64,000 bases of DNA from Martensiomyces pterosporus (taxonomy: Eukaryota > Kickxellomycota > Kickxellomycetes > Kickxellales > Kickxellaceae). A program made the translations under genes and the position numbers. The DNA is taken from contig MU603997.1 in the NCBI GenBank assembly GCA_025201845.1, positions 22,662 through 86,661 of the forward strand, in the 5' to 3' direction. Below the pieces are notes generated by a model. The model made no database searches. It worked only from the letters and a program-made list of their open reading frames with translations, and was not told the origin of the DNA. Positions within the stretch are counted from its first letter, which is position 1. Each line of letters begins with the position of its first letter. This document shows positions 10,083 to 19,965 of this stretch, one piece after another.

Positions 10083-12922
10083 CTATTTGCAGCTGCACTC
10101 AAGGATGGCCTGGCAGAGGCTGTCCGGCGAGCACACCCCAGTGCCGCCGACCAGGACGCGCTTTCTGCCGCTGCTGCCATGTTCGTGTGCCACCGCAGCG
10201 ATCTTGGACGCCTCTTCAAACGTGACGCCTCCCACGACAAAAAATACCACCGTGCTGCTGCCATGGCTGGTTGCTGCCTCGCCGGCATGCCGCCTGTGGT
10301 GGCCAGTGCTCACACTTGCATCGTTTCCGCTGGTGCTGCCGCCGCCAGCTGACTTGCCCGAGAGAAAGCGCCTTCTACAGCATGCCGAGCATAAACGAAA
10401 AAGCAGGTGACAGCAGTCAGCCAAAGCCCCGCCTTTAGATTGGCAGTTCCGTGCCTGCGGTTGTGCCACAGGGTTCATCTGCAGGCCTGTTGCTGGCATT
10501 GTCTGCCCACCAGGCATCTGCCTGCATGCGCGTCCTGCCGTGCTGCTGCTGTTGCACAGCGCCTCCACCACAAAACAAAACAGAAGTAGAAGCAGCAAGG
10601 AACGCAGAGACGCATTGTATGCCACTTCTGGCTGCCAAATCAAGACACGCAGACATCGATGGTGCAAATCTGGCGTGGCTTTGAGCAGCATCGCCTAGAT
10701 GGCCTGTTGATAAGGGAGACATGTCGCTGAGCCCCGGATTCAACATGACATGCATGCATGCAAATGTGCATGCAGGTCCAAGGCAATTGTGTGTGCACGT
10801 GCGATGCCATCCCTTGTTGACTACCATGCACCATCGTTCACTCGCTTGCTTACCCAAGCCCCTTCAGCAAACTGGCTGCCGCTGCCGCCGTTCCCTGCTC
10901 AGCATGTACAAGGTCGTGTGCACCACTTCCGCTGACCACCGCTTTAGCCACACGAACAAGCAGCGGCGAGTACGCTCCGTCCAATCCGTGGGAAAGCCCT
11001 GCTATCTGCTCCCACTGCGTCAGCCCGTTGCGCTGCCCGTCGCTCACAGCCACCAGGTCTGCATATGCCATCAGCTGCCTGGCCCACCGATCTGCGCTCG
11101 TGCGCACATCTTGCGCTGAAACAAAGCCGCTCCTCCTTGATGCCTCCCGATAAACAGCCTCGTAGTCTGCCGCCAGCCGCTGTGCTGCTAGCGTTTTCTG
11201 GCTCGATGGCACTCCAACTCTGGTCGGCGCCAGAAGAGACGCCGCCGCCAATACCACTCCAGGCGCCGGCGTGTGTCTCAGCAGCCACCTTGGCACCAGC
11301 TCCTCGAGGCAGCTGTCACGTGGCTCGCTGCTGCCCACACACCGCTCGATCATGCCAGCAGACACGGGCGGAATGCTTGACAGAACCTGGTCCCATGCTG
11401 CCTCCATCTCAGCCTCGGCCTCGTCTGCCGTGCTGTTTTCGCCGCCATCGCCCTCGGAGCTATCGCGCCGGCTGCCATGCTCGCTGCCCCTCCTCGATGC
11501 AGCCGCTTCAGCCAACGAGTCCTTGATGCCGCCGAGCACAAGCTTCAGCGTCTTCTCTGCGCTCTCGATCTCGCTCCAGTGCTCCTGCACCCGCACCTTC
11601 TCCATCGCCACCACAGACTCCGCAATTCCAACCAGCTCGCAGCTTTCGTCCATCGCCCGCGGCTGAGCCTTATACGCCTCGATCAGCTGCTGGAGCTGGC
11701 CAGACGTCACTTTTCCCATCATTGGCGGCAATGCCTCCACAATCGAGCCGTCCACGGCTGCTAGCCTGCTGACGAGCTCACGCCGGAGAATCTGCAGCCC
11801 AGCGGTTCTTTCTTGCATCAAAAACGCCTCCCACAGATCAAGCGACTGGCCCGACTCCGCGTCTTCCGCCTGACTTGCTTGAGCCGACCTGAACGATGCC
11901 AGAAGCGGCAGCGCATCTCCGTCCCGTGGTAGCGCGCGATTCAGCTGGTCAAGCAGATTGTTGCTGTGGTGCAATGGCGAGACAAGATCCAGCGTCCGAT
12001 CGAGAACTACAACTGTCGCGCTGCTTGCCTTGCGAGAGCTGCTTGAGCCACTGGTGTTTCGCGATATGCCAGCACAGCGCCGTGCGATTCTGCGTGCTGT
12101 GTCTCCGAGCGAATAAAAGTCGCCATCCAGACCGAGCCCTTGAAGCAGCGACATTAAGTTTAGCGAAACTCGATCGACCTGCTTTCGAGTGCTCTCTTCC
12201 ATCCCGCCATCAGCACTGCCACGCTGAGGAGCAGCCGCCAAAAACCCAAAGCCATCTCCGTCCTTTGCCGCGCCGGGTGCAATCGCAGGGAATACTTGGC
12301 TGGTGCCAGGGGCGACAAACATGCTGTCAGACAGCGCGAGCATGCCAAGCATGGGAGCTGTGTCGATCTCAGCCGCTAACTCCTCGCCCAGCGCACTCAC
12401 GCCAGTCAGTCTCTGTCCTGCCCTTAGCCATTCAAATAGCATGCCCTTTACAGCATCTGCGGTGAATGAAGCAGTAGTGGCAGCGGCTTCAGGAGGGAAC
12501 ACTGCCACCACGTCATGCCATAGTGCTTCGGTTGTCGGCACACACAGCGTGCATTTGGAATACGCACGACTTGCCAGCACGCGCTCAATCGCGGGCAAAC
12601 ACGTCTTTGGCCAGTCCACCGACCCAACCAAGAACAAGGCATGCTCGCCGTCAGGCAGCAATAGCTGCTGCTGAGCCTTGCCATCAGCCGCTGCCCGCTT
12701 GCCCGTTTCGAGGAGTCTGACATTTCGAGCACGCAGCCCTCCCCCAGGCAACGGCTGCAGCAGCCCCAGGATTCCTCCACGCACTGCCGCATTGATAGTC
12801 TGTAGAGCGACTGCATCAGCGTAAATTGTCGTGCTGAGTCCCTGTGAGTGTGCATCCAAAAGCCCATTCAGTACACTGCCTGCCTGCCTCAGCAGAGAGC
12901 CCGCGTCTTCGCTCTGTAGCAT
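10083..12922 (-). CDS. Sec1/Munc18-family protein, SCFD2-like
   Basis: Two exons: 12922..10854 and 10374..10083, around a 479-bp intron (donor CTTGG|GTAAGC, acceptor CTGTAG|A). Phase 2 is preserved, giving 786 aa. Recognisable SM-family segments are SATVVVLDRTLDLVSPL followed by NNLLDQLNRALP, then MMGKVTSGQLQQLIEAYK, and in the second exon VVFFVVGGVTFEEASK, matching the order in animal SCFD2 and not Sly1, Vps45 or Vps33. An acidic Ser-rich insertion (about residues 480-520) makes it longer than the 684-aa human protein. SM proteins act on SNARE bundles; SCFD2 itself is poorly characterised. The terminal exon must be joined to recover the VGGVT strand. Confidence 0.85.
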
Positions 12923-13047
12923 TTTTGCAAGCAGCCAAGTGCTAGACGCCGCGTCTTGCTTTGAAGTGTAAAAGGAAAAAATAACTGAAAAGAGCTGAAA
13001 AGCAGGCGGGGAAACAAGAAAAGAAAAAAGGCTGAGTGCGCGTGTGG

Positions 13048-13647
13048 TTAGTATGCCGCCACGAGCACTGCTGCTATGAGGGCTGCTGCTCCTGGCACAC
13101 CGCGGACAAGTGCGGTTTCAGCCGCACTGCTGTCGGCGACCAGGCTGATGTTGCCACCGCCCTGAGCCTTGTTTCGGCGACCGCCCACGCCGCCGCCGCC
13201 GTCGCTCGCCCACTGGTCGCTGCCTTGGCCATCGGTGTCACTGCCCTTGCTAGCCTTTGGCTGAGACGGGGGCGGCGGGGCAGCAGCCTGGCTTTGGGGC
13301 ACAACACTCGGTGCCTGCTCGTCAGCCTCGATCTTTGCTGGTCGCGTCATCCGATCCATCAGCTCGCTATTGTACTCCCTGCCGTTCAGCGCGCCGCAAA
13401 AGATCTGGACCTGTATCTCCTGTATTGTACGGCTCTCCGAGTCTGGGCAATTGTCGTAGCAGGTCAAGATCTTCTTCTGGCTGCTGCACTTGCACTCCCA
13501 GTTGTCGTACTCACAGCCCTTGAACTGCCGCTGCTGCATGACCAGACACGCCTCCAGGATGTTTTGTGCGCGGCAGCCGCTGCCTGCCATTACACCCGTG
13601 CCAAAGAGACAGACTGCCGCAGCAAGTATACCAAGACCACGCACCAT
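13048..13647 (-). CDS. Secreted cysteine-rich protein, probably GPI-anchored, CFEM-like
   Basis: 199 aa in one exon. An N-terminal signal peptide (GILAAAVCLFGTGVMAGSG) precedes a compact eight-cysteine domain (about residues 25-90): GCRAQNILEAC, FKGCEYDNWECKC, ILTCYDNCP and IFCGAL. The D..C.C and TCY.NCP spacing recalls small fungal cell-surface GPI proteins and loosely the CFEM domain. A Pro/Gly/Ser/Asp-rich stalk and a hydrophobic C-terminal tail (AALIAAVLVAAY) follow, as expected for a GPI-attachment signal. Function is unknown; cell-wall structure or haem/iron handling are possibilities only. The 125-bp gap to the SCFD2-like start is short. Confidence 0.75.
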   Translation of the reverse strand: MVRGLGILAAAVCLFGTGVMAGSGCRAQNILEACLVMQQRQFKGCEYDNWECKCSSQKKILTCYDNCPDSESRTIQEIQVQIFCGALNGREYNSELMDRMTRPAKIEADEQAPSVVPQSQAAAPPPPSQPKASKGSDTDGQGSDQWASDGGGGVGGRRNKAQGGGNISLVADSSAAETALVRGVPGAAALIAAVLVAAY

Positions 13648-14245
13648 ATCCGTGTACTCCCAAATGCGCTCTATTTCTTTGCACTAGCAGCTGCAAAGGA
13701 TGTGGTGGGTATCTTTCGTGTTGCCAAAACAAGGTCGATGTGTGCGTGCCTGTGGATTGCTGAGAGCAGAGAAGCGAGGGGATGCTTCAAACAAGGTGTA
13801 TATCGCTGGGGAGACGAGCCAAGGAATACACACAGTTCCTTACCCATCTTTGTTGACTGCGATCAAACCCCTGGAGCGAGGGAGAAGAGGAGGTAAATGA
13901 ACTTTGCTGGCCACGGTGACATAATGCGGCAATTAGTCGGACAGTATGGTTACAAGCTGCAATATCCTCACAGCGCGCTTCGCATTAAAACTGCCTGATA
14001 TATCGCACACGCGGCCATCGAGCCATGTGCTGTGTTTCGCATTTCGTAGTATTAAATCAGCATTTTGAGATATTGCTGTCTGCCTGTGATGCCCAAGAAG
14101 GCTCCACAAGGGCTTGGAGCTAAGCAGGAAAAATGCCGAGGAAGTACGATTCGTGGTTTATTTGGGCAAGCCGGCCAATATTGAATCGGCCATTGTAGAA
14201 GGGCAAGTACAGCAAATGAATGAAATGAAGCTAGGTATGAGGGGG
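13648..14245. other. Intergenic, 598 bp
   Basis: Upstream of the cysteine-rich gene and downstream of CEF1. Contains a 31-codon plus-strand ATG frame (14089-14184) that I do not regard as a gene. Nothing else is recognisable. Confidence 0.55.
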
Positions 14246-16672
14246 CTAACGAGCCAGCTCCGCTGCCAGCGCATTTCTGCGATCCAAAAGGGCCTGGTAC
14301 TCGCTCTGCAGGTGGCTCTCGCGCGCCTCCACTGAGCGAAGCTCCTCCTCCGCCTTCTGGATCCTGGCCGGAATAATTGCTTGCTCTGACGCGTACAGGC
14401 CGCCAAATGCCTCCGTGTCCAGCTTCGTTTGCTCAAACTCTTTGTAGGCAGAGGCAATCTTGTCGTCGAGTAGTCTTGAGCGCGTCTGGTAGCCGCCCAA
14501 AACCACGCCTAGCTTACGCTCTACCTTTGTTGCGCGAGCAGCCTCAGCTGCCATTAGCTCACGCCGGTGGGATAGATCCAGCCGATGCTTCTCGATCCAG
14601 TCACCGCTGCTTACAGACTGCGCCGACACAAACCTTTTGGCCTGTGGCAGCCACGTCCCGGCACTTTCAGCGTCGCACCAAGCATCATCTGCAAGTGGAG
14701 CGCCAAGCTTGCTGAACAGCTCGTGTGTCTCGGGTGGTGAACTCTCCATCTCCCGGTCAACAAGCGCTCGGGCATCGCTCAGAAGGCTGTCTGGAATATC
14801 GTCAAGAGCGGCGTCCGACTGCTGTGATGCACGTAGCGGCGGAACGCCAGGCACAGGGTATCTCCTGGCGTCGTGCAGTATCAGTGAACGCATTTCAGAG
14901 CTGATCAGCTCCAGAACAGAGGAAGGCACCGCCGAATCGCTGCAAACTACAGGCAGCACCCCCGCCGGGATGGTACTGGGCCGAGGGAGGTTGAGCTGCA
15001 CGCACTTGCTGCGTCTGCGCAGCTCTGCTTCGAGCGCTGCCGCGCGAGTTTGTTCCTGCCGGCGCTCGACGTCCGCCTGATCCTCTACTGTGGCTGCTTG
15101 GCCGCCATCGTCAGCAGATGCGGCGCTGGCTGCTTCTTCGACTTGTGGCACAACGATTTCAAACTCGTTTTTGGGCTTTGGAAGCGAAGCCAGCTTGCGA
15201 GCGAGCTGCTCGCGTAGCCCACGACCAGCCATTTTACGTTCTCGAGGCGTGGACTCTACGCCATGGACAGGCGTGTTCAGCCCAAGCTCGTCGCGAACAG
15301 GGTGTGCGCCATGTGGCCCACCAGCCGGAGCAGCTGGAGCCTGGCGTAGCGACGAGGCCAGCGGGTTTGGAGTTGCCTTGTCTGACCCGCGCGGCAAGGT
15401 GCCATGGAAGCCTGTGCCTGGCCCAACAGGCACTGGCCCACTAGCCTCGCCGCCAAGCAGCGGCGTCGCCTGAGCAGCCATGGCGCGCTGAGCCAGCGCC
15501 TCGTTCATGATGCGATTGGACTGTGCAGGGGTGCGCGGGGTGCGGGCAGCAATGGCTGATGGAGTCTCAGAGTAGTTGCCAAGCAGCGACCCCGAAGACC
15601 CCCCACCATCAGTGCCAACCAGCTCGCGCGCCAGGCTCCCTTGCTGCCCAAGCTTTGCGATCGTCTCCAGCTCGGCGTCATCGACCTGGGGGCTTGGCAG
15701 CACAAGCTTCTTGCGCTTTGACACCTGCTCTGCCTCTTCCTTCGCTGCAAAGGCCTCGACTGTGCGTTGGTCTGATGCACGAACAAAGGCGACGCTGCCT
15801 GGCCCTTTACCCTTGTTGTCCCGCTTCCGCTTGGCCTCCTTTCGCACGTCGTCCTCGCGCTCCAGGCGGCTCTTTGTCTCGAGGCTGTCAAGGAACCTGC
15901 CCTTTAAAGAGTCGGGCCCGCTGCTGGCTCGAGAGAGCTCCTCAGTCGTGTCGTAGAATCCAGGCACCGCCTTTGTCTCGAACGGAATTTCGGCATTGTA
16001 ATCCATATGCCTGACTTTCTTCTTCTTTTTCACCTCCACGCCGGCAGCCTTCAGCTCGCGGCGCTTTTGGAGTGTTGCCAGCCTGCGTGCCTCCTCCAGC
16101 TGGCGCTCACGAGCCTTGCGCTTTGCCTTTTTCCCCTGAGTATTGGCCAACCTCGCGCGCGCCTCGGAAAGCATGTCCTTTTCATCCTCGTCCATGTCGA
16201 CCGGATCAGGCCGTGCAGGCTTTGTCTCTGGGTTTGGGTCAATCTCTCCAGGCCGCAGTCTGCGTGCATCATGGGAGGACGCTGCAGCCTGCCCCTCGCT
16301 GCCGACTTCGCCACGCAGGCCAAATCCGTCATCCTCGCCTGCTGTGCGTGCTTCTGCCTCGTCAAGCAGCCGCTGGTACCGCTCGAGGCACTGTGCAGGC
16401 GCACGCCCGACTATCGGAGCAATTGTTCGCCACTGCGTGGGCATAAGCTTGGCCAGATGCAAGAGCTTTTCATCCTCCTCCTTTGACCACTCTGTTTTCT
16501 TGATGCTGGGGTCCAGCCACTCGTACCAGCGTGCCTTGCACTGCTTGGGCGTTTTGCGCACAAGCAGCGAGGAAATGCGCGCCCACTGCGTCTTTCCGTA
16601 CTTCATGACAGCCGCCTTGAGGATCTCATCCTCTGTGTTTTTCCACACACCACCCTTTAGATGTATTCTCAT
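14246..16672 (-). CDS. CEF1: Pre-mRNA splicing factor Cef1/Cdc5
   Basis: 808 aa, single exon, full length for the CDC5L family. The N-terminus has two Myb repeats (about residues 5-105): WKNTEDEILKAAVMKYGKTQW with KQCKARWYEWLDP, then TEWSKEEDEKLLHLAKLMP with QWRTIAPIVGRAPAQCLERY. A Lys/Arg-rich middle region contains KKKKKVRHMDYNAEIPFE, the conserved Cdc5 segment, and the C-terminus is largely helical and coiled-coil-like. Cef1/Cdc5 is a core component of the NineTeen complex (Prp19 complex) that activates the spliceosome. Divergent from the GILT gene. Confidence 0.96.
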   Translation of the reverse strand: MRIHLKGGVWKNTEDEILKAAVMKYGKTQWARISSLLVRKTPKQCKARWYEWLDPSIKKTEWSKEEDEKLLHLAKLMPTQWRTIAPIVGRAPAQCLERYQRLLDEAEARTAGEDDGFGLRGEVGSEGQAAASSHDARRLRPGEIDPNPETKPARPDPVDMDEDEKDMLSEARARLANTQGKKAKRKARERQLEEARRLATLQKRRELKAAGVEVKKKKKVRHMDYNAEIPFETKAVPGFYDTTEELSRASSGPDSLKGRFLDSLETKSRLEREDDVRKEAKRKRDNKGKGPGSVAFVRASDQRTVEAFAAKEEAEQVSKRKKLVLPSPQVDDAELETIAKLGQQGSLARELVGTDGGGSSGSLLGNYSETPSAIAARTPRTPAQSNRIMNEALAQRAMAAQATPLLGGEASGPVPVGPGTGFHGTLPRGSDKATPNPLASSLRQAPAAPAGGPHGAHPVRDELGLNTPVHGVESTPRERKMAGRGLREQLARKLASLPKPKNEFEIVVPQVEEAASAASADDGGQAATVEDQADVERRQEQTRAAALEAELRRRSKCVQLNLPRPSTIPAGVLPVVCSDSAVPSSVLELISSEMRSLILHDARRYPVPGVPPLRASQQSDAALDDIPDSLLSDARALVDREMESSPPETHELFSKLGAPLADDAWCDAESAGTWLPQAKRFVSAQSVSSGDWIEKHRLDLSHRRELMAAEAARATKVERKLGVVLGGYQTRSRLLDDKIASAYKEFEQTKLDTEAFGGLYASEQAIIPARIQKAEEELRSVEARESHLQSEYQALLDRRNALAAELAR

Positions 16673-17100
16673 CTTTCAGAAGCGATCCAGAAAAGCAAGG
16701 TAAAATGATGTGTATTTGTTGAATGTGAGTATACTGCGTGCGCGATGGCGCGTGTTGCATTTCTGCCGCTTGCTGGCTTCATTTCCCTGGATTTTACGAG
16801 GCATGGCGGCAAATGCACGCATATGGGCGGGTAGCATGCATTCACGCGATGGCTCGGTTCGGTGATCGAGTCGCTGCACCCAGCAACCCATGGCTGCTGT
16901 TTTGTGACGACAGATTAGGTTTAGCATGGCAGTGCACAAATGTGCTCGTTTAGATGCAGCAGTAACAGGCAATATAGCTGCTATCCTGTGAGTACTGCCA
17001 AGGTGGTGATGAGGAATCCAGTAGATAGTTTGACGCGCTTTTCCCTGCTTTTAGCACAATTACAATATCCACTACAAAACACACACCACTAAACACCAAC
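16673..17100. other. Divergent promoter region between CEF1 and the GILT gene
   Basis: 428 bp. Ends in a CA-rich leader (CACACACCACTAAACACCAAC) directly before the GILT ATG. No other gene is seen. Confidence 0.5.
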
Positions 17101-18122
17101 ATGCTTGGGGTGCTGCTCTCTTATAGTCTGGTTCTGCTTGCAGGCGTGTCTGGCCTAGTCAACCAGGACATATTCCTGATGTCGAAATGTCCAGGTGCGT
17201 TCTTATAGATGTGCAGGGGTGCATGCGGATTTCCAACGGCGTTGCTCGCTAACCCATTTACACCCACGCATTTCTTGCCTGTAGATGCAGCGAGGGCAAT
17301 GCCAGATTTGGCAGCAGTGTGTAAGCAGAACAGCGCCACTACACCTCACAGCTTTACGCATGCCGTGTGCATCACACTAATACCAGAGCAAACCTGTAGA
17401 CTATGACAACAGGCCGTATCTAAACATGAAATTCAGCTACATAGGAACGCCCAGCAACTCTAGTAGATATGGAGTGGCGTGCCCACATGACGACTCAGGT
17501 AATTAAAACAAATTCAAATGCGTTCTCTCGAGTGTCCACACATCGTGCTGGGGATGCAGTCGCTAATTCTTCTCCCGCTCAAATGCACTTCCGTTTTTAT
17601 ACAAGGGTGTCATAGAGGTAAAGTATATAATTTACGCTGAAAGCCGCATTGTCTACAAAGCCGCATGCATGAGTATCAATGTCGCTGATACCGCTCAGCA
17701 GTAATTATACGCAGCTGTAGTGCTTTGGGAATATTCAGCAGCTGTGCGTCCAGGAGAAGACTAGTCCCGAGGAGACGCTGCAGTTCATCCTGTGCCAGCA
17801 GCGCGTGTCTGAGCAGATAGGGACATATGTGCTGTTTATGCAGTGTCTTCCGGCATCGCCAAAATGGACGCAGATCGTGAGGTGCGCACTGGGCCCAGAG
17901 GGGAGGCAGCTGCTGCTTGCAAGCACAGCCTTTAGCGAGCACAGCGGCGCCAAGATATCGCTGACGTTCTCGTTGAACGGGTCAAAGAGGTGTGTCTATG
18001 ACTCGGGCCATTGGATAGCCTCTGAGGAAATGTGTCCAGGCGGCGCTTCAGTTTCAAAGTTCTCCAGATCCATAAGGGGCCTTGCCGAAGAGCAGCACCA
18101 CCAGCGGATTCCGTACGTGTGA
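17101..18122 (+). CDS. GILT-family (gamma-interferon-inducible lysosomal thiol reductase-like) secreted protein
   Basis: Proposed exons: 17101-17194, 17285-17320, 17400-17498, 17616-17617 (2 nt) and 17721-18122, giving 210 aa. A signal peptide (MLGVLLSYSLVLLAGVSG) is followed by IFLMSKCPDAARAMPD, the GILT active-site region, then FSYIGTPS, and CPHDDS-E-CFGN followed by QQLC, which matches the GILT signature CxHxxxECxxNxxxxC. The C-terminus has SKRCVYDSGHW and MCPGGASVSKFSRSI, also typical. A single intron between 17498 and 17721 shifts the frame and meets a stop at 17759-17761. Inserting AG between ATAG and GTAAAG gives the conserved Glu exactly. The second active-site Cys is absent, so reductase activity is uncertain. 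Confidence 0.75.
17616..17617 (+). other. Proposed 2-nucleotide micro-exon of the GILT gene
   Basis: The dinucleotide AG is flanked by a 3' splice site (TCATAG|) and a good 5' splice site (|GTAAAG). Added to the phase-1 G ending exon 3, it makes GAG (Glu) directly before TGC (Cys) at 17721, restoring the EC of the GILT motif. The flanking introns would be 117 and 103 nt. Inferred from reading frame and family conservation only. Confidence 0.45.
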
Positions 18123-18508
18123 GGTAGCTGGAACACCGCCCCAGACCCCGCCTCGCAGAAGCGGCTGTCCTGCCGCTGCACAATAGATGTTTACTGTAGC
18201 TGCGCGTCCAAAAATAACCCTCCGCTGAAACAAGAAGAGCAACTCTAACAAAAGCGCAGCAGACGCAAAAAGTGACTATGCGTGCTTTACTATTGCCTCC
18301 TTCACCAAGTCACATGCAGGTCGAGATTTTGTCCACACACAACTAACTATAGGGGCCTGGTGTGGAAAACCCCTCTACAGCCCTCAAGGCGATTTAACCA
18401 GAACCCCCATCAGCTGCGCCCAATCAGCCTATTATAGGACTTTTTTTAAAAATATATATATTCGCAGCGGAAGACTGGCGTGAGGAAGGCAAGGCCGGGC
18501 CAGGACAG
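18123..18508. other. Convergent intergenic region, 386 bp
   Basis: 3' flanks of the GILT gene and PIN4. Near 18440-18470 there is a T7-A5 tract followed by a TATATATA stretch, which could carry 3'-end signals. No gene seen. Confidence 0.5.
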
Positions 18509-18868
18509 TCAGTTCTTGCGGCCCTCGACCATGATGATGTGGTACCCAAACTGCGTCTTGACAGGCGGGTTGGTGTAGATCGGCTTCACGCATGTGCTGG
18601 GCTGCAGCGCAAACGCAGCGTCCTGGAAAGCGCCAACCATCGATCCGCGAACCATCCAGCCCAAGTTGCCGCCTTGCTTGGCCTTGTCTTCGGAGAACTG
18701 GGTGGCCACCGTGTCGAAGCGCTCGCCGGCTTCGAGCTTGGCCAGGGCCTCCATAGCCTTCGAGTGCTTCTCGCAAAGAATATGCCTGACACTGACCGCG
18801 TTGGCTGCCTTGAGCTTTGTGTCCTTGCTATCGCCGCCCTTGGCTGCTCCGCCCTTGTTTTTGCCCAT
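18509..18868 (-). CDS. PIN4: Parvulin-type peptidyl-prolyl isomerase, PIN4/Par14
   Basis: 119 aa, single exon, starting at the ATG at 18868 ([16 protein letters not shown]). A short basic Gly/Lys-rich N-terminus, as in Par14, precedes the parvulin domain (about residues 25-117): [18 protein letters not shown], then [21 protein letters not shown] and the closing [13 protein letters not shown]. It lacks the phosphate-binding loop of Pin1/Ess1 and any WW domain, so it belongs to the Par14 class. Par14 proteins are associated with ribosome biogenesis and chromatin in animals. The length matches human PIN4 (131 aa) well. Confidence 0.92.
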   Translation of the reverse strand: MGKNKGGAAKGGDSKDTKLKAANAVSVRHILCEKHSKAMEALAKLEAGERFDTVATQFSEDKAKQGGNLGWMVRGSMVGAFQDAAFALQPSTCVKPIYTNPPVKTQFGYHIIMVEGRKN

Positions 18869-19132
18869 TGCAGGATCGAATAGCCCAGAAGCGGTGTATA
18901 AAACTAGAGGCGTATAAAGGTGTGTAAGAGGGGAGGCGCAAAGGCCGCTGCCCTGGCACACGCATGAAAAGCGCACTTGTGTTTGCTGGGTCTGTTTTGG
19001 GAAACCTAGCCCCAGACCACCAGCCATGCGCAAAGGTGCATGTGATGTGGACAGCTCAGTGGCTATTATTGATCTACATGAAGAAGAGAGGCGAAGCGGG
19101 AGTGGGTGCACAGGAGAGCTATCTAGCAGCAG

Positions 19133-19659
19133 TCAGTTCTTTTCGAGGTTGATCGCTCGCCCAAACTTGGCATACAGAGCCTTCTTGAGGTCTCCCATCT
19201 CGGAGGTGATGGCCGAGATCTGGCTGTCTAGCTCATCAACACGCGCGTCAATGCCGCTCTTGTCCTTCTCAACACGGTCTTGCGCGTCCTCCAGCGACAT
19301 CAAGACAAATGCATCACCGATCTTGTAAGGGACGGGCTCGTCGTCGTCTAGAAGCTCAATCTCCATGGCCAAGTCGTCCAGGTACTCCTTTTCGGTCTTT
19401 TGGGCCTTGTACTCATCCTCCAGATGCTCGAGCCGCGAGTTCAGCTTGCTGAACTGGTTGATGCGCCGCTGGTCCTCCCAGGTAACCTCGACGTCGCGCT
19501 CCTCGTCGCGATGGAGCTACAAGCACGAACATGAGGAATTGCTATGAATATTTAGCTGGCTTCAATCGGCGCACTTTGCAGATGCAGGAGCGGGCTAGTA
19601 CAGGTGCAGCGCGGGGCTTGCTCTGAAGCACGTACCAGTGGGAAATTTCCAGAAGACAT
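19133..19659 (-). CDS. GIM3: Prefoldin subunit 4
   Basis: Two exons: 19659..19636 (24 nt, MSSGNFPL) and 19516..19133, around a 119-bp intron (donor CTG|GTACGT, acceptor TTGTAG|CTC). Both parts are in phase 0, giving 135 aa. The sequence DVEVTWEDQQRINQFSKLN opens the first coiled-coil helix, DDEPVPYKIGDAFVLMS is the beta-hairpin region and LKKALYAKFGRAINLE the end of the second helix, as in PFDN4. Prefoldin is the cytosolic hexamer that hands nascent actin and tubulin to the TRiC/CCT chaperonin. Divergent from the Derlin gene. Confidence 0.92.
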
Positions 19660-19965
19660 TGTCTACACGCGCCTCTTCTTTCAAAAGGTGGATATCAAGT
19701 CGAAAAGCGGGGGTTCTACTGGCGCACGGCGGCCGTGCTCAGACACTACTGAAAACAAAACGCTAGTGGCGGTGGTGCGTGGGTTATAGGATTGGCGCAT
19801 GAAGCGAACATGTCACCAAGCCATTGGCTAGCATGTGCACTGGCGCTCTGCTGGCAACCTCGCTGCCTTTGCCCTTGCCCAGGGATACCCTTGCTCTCTC
19901 TTTTCTCTTTTCAGCAGCTGCCTTCATTTGCCTCAAAGTAACATTGCGCCAATAAAACAATAACA
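19660..19965. promoter_or_regulatory. Divergent promoter region between prefoldin 4 and Derlin
   Basis: 306 bp between start codons. No further coding potential seen. Confidence 0.45.

Noticed and set aside
9627..10352. 241-codon plus-strand frame across the GCV2-SCFD2 gap
   Set aside because: Low-complexity composition, no family similarity, and it overlaps the SCFD2-like terminal exon antisense.
14089..14184. 31-codon plus-strand frame beginning MPKKAPQG
   Set aside because: No family match and it lies in the 3' flank of CEF1 on the opposite strand; short ATG frames are expected by chance.
17699..17700. Alternative 2-nt micro-exon CA (CTCAG-CA-GTAATT) in the GILT gene
   Set aside because: The following intron would be only 20 nt, too short, and the residue would be Ala instead of the conserved Glu.
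17499..17720. A single intron between GILT exons 3 and 5
   Set aside because: It gives a frameshift and a stop at 17759-17761, losing all the downstream conserved GILT sequence.
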